Source: Syntrophaceae bacterium UBA2192 (GTDB taxonomy: Bacteria > Desulfobacterota > Syntrophia > Syntrophales > UBA2192). Taken from it: 5,835 nt of DNA. The notes under the pieces are model-generated. The model did no database searches and had not been told where the DNA came from. It saw nothing but the letters and a program-made list of their open reading frames with translations. A program made the translations under genes and the position numbers. Below are positions 5,695 through 5,835 of the stretch, piece by piece. Positions within the stretch are counted from its first letter, which is position 1. Each line of letters opens with the position of its first letter. The stretch spans positions 1 through 5,835 of the forward strand of contig DCVI01000022.1 of the NCBI GenBank assembly GCA_002327315.1, in the 5' to 3' direction.

Positions 5695-5835
5695 TTTGAC
5701 GATGCTGTCCATCTGGGCGAGGGTGTCTTCGACCGTGTCGCATGCAGTGAGGCGTCCGCTGTGGGGGAGATCTATGGAAGGGGTTTTCAGCGCGATGACG
5801 GGGGTGTCGTTGCGAAGAGCGTGGGCGATCTCGGA
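5677..5835 (-). CDS. 3' end of a TIGR00725/LOG-like Rossmann protein (partial)
   Basis: Reading leftward from the window edge, 52 codons stay open and end in TGA at 5679-5677; the start lies outside. The fragment begins SEIAHALRNDTPVIALK, which resembles the end of the GGxGTxxE nucleotide-binding motif, followed by the 'A-L-x-x-x-x-P-V-I-x-L' strand, of TIGR00725-type proteins (DprA/LOG-like). The following T-V-E-D-T-L helix fits the usual C-terminal 'ESPEEAV' helix of that group. The last residues (Val-Thr-Ser-Gly-Gln) are encoded by the 7-base repeat and may be a late addition. It is on the same strand as the PilZ-motA-motB operon but about 350 bases upstream, with a promoter between. The assignment is from a short fragment and is tentative. 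Confidence 0.6.
   Translation of the reverse strand, partial: SEIAHALRNDTPVIALKTPSIDLPHSGRLTACDTVEDTLAQMDSIVKVTSGQ

Overview
The window comes from a Gram-negative, flagellated bacterium. A Desulfobacterota (former Deltaproteobacteria) or similar genome is my best guess, based on the style of the proteins and the degenerate 7-base intergenic repeats; no marker gene settles it. By eye the first ~430 bases are AT-richer, the first gene is intermediate, and the leftward operon is clearly GC-rich.

Layout. Bases 1-449 hold no recognisable gene and lead into one large rightward gene (450-2804). This gene encodes a single-chain fusion of the large (EutB) and small (EutC) subunits of adenosylcobalamin-dependent ethanolamine ammonia-lyase, preceded by a textbook twin-arginine (Tat) export signal. 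The catalytic residues are kept, but no other ethanolamine-utilisation gene is visible. A strong, probably bidirectional terminator (2901-2940) separates it from a convergent leftward operon: an atypical PilZ-domain gene (4784-5323), motA (3914-4771) and motB (2985-3914), tightly packed with 12-base and overlapping junctions. A close match to a flagellar sigma-28 (FliA) promoter lies just upstream of the PilZ gene. At the right edge is the 3' end of another leftward gene (5677-5835), probably a TIGR00725/LOG-like Rossmann protein.

How it fits together. MotA and MotB form the proton-driven flagellar stator. A PilZ protein in the same transcript suggests local control of the motor, by analogy with YcgR. 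The EutBC enzyme looks functionally separate. If its Tat signal is real, an AdoCbl radical enzyme that normally sits in the cytoplasm or a microcompartment would act outside the inner membrane, splitting ethanolamine to acetaldehyde and ammonia.

The intergenic DNA is also structured. Two elements, each a GC-rich hairpin followed by 7-base G-rich repeats, flank the motility operon in inverted orientation. A third, different 7-base repeat runs across the stop codon of the right-edge gene.
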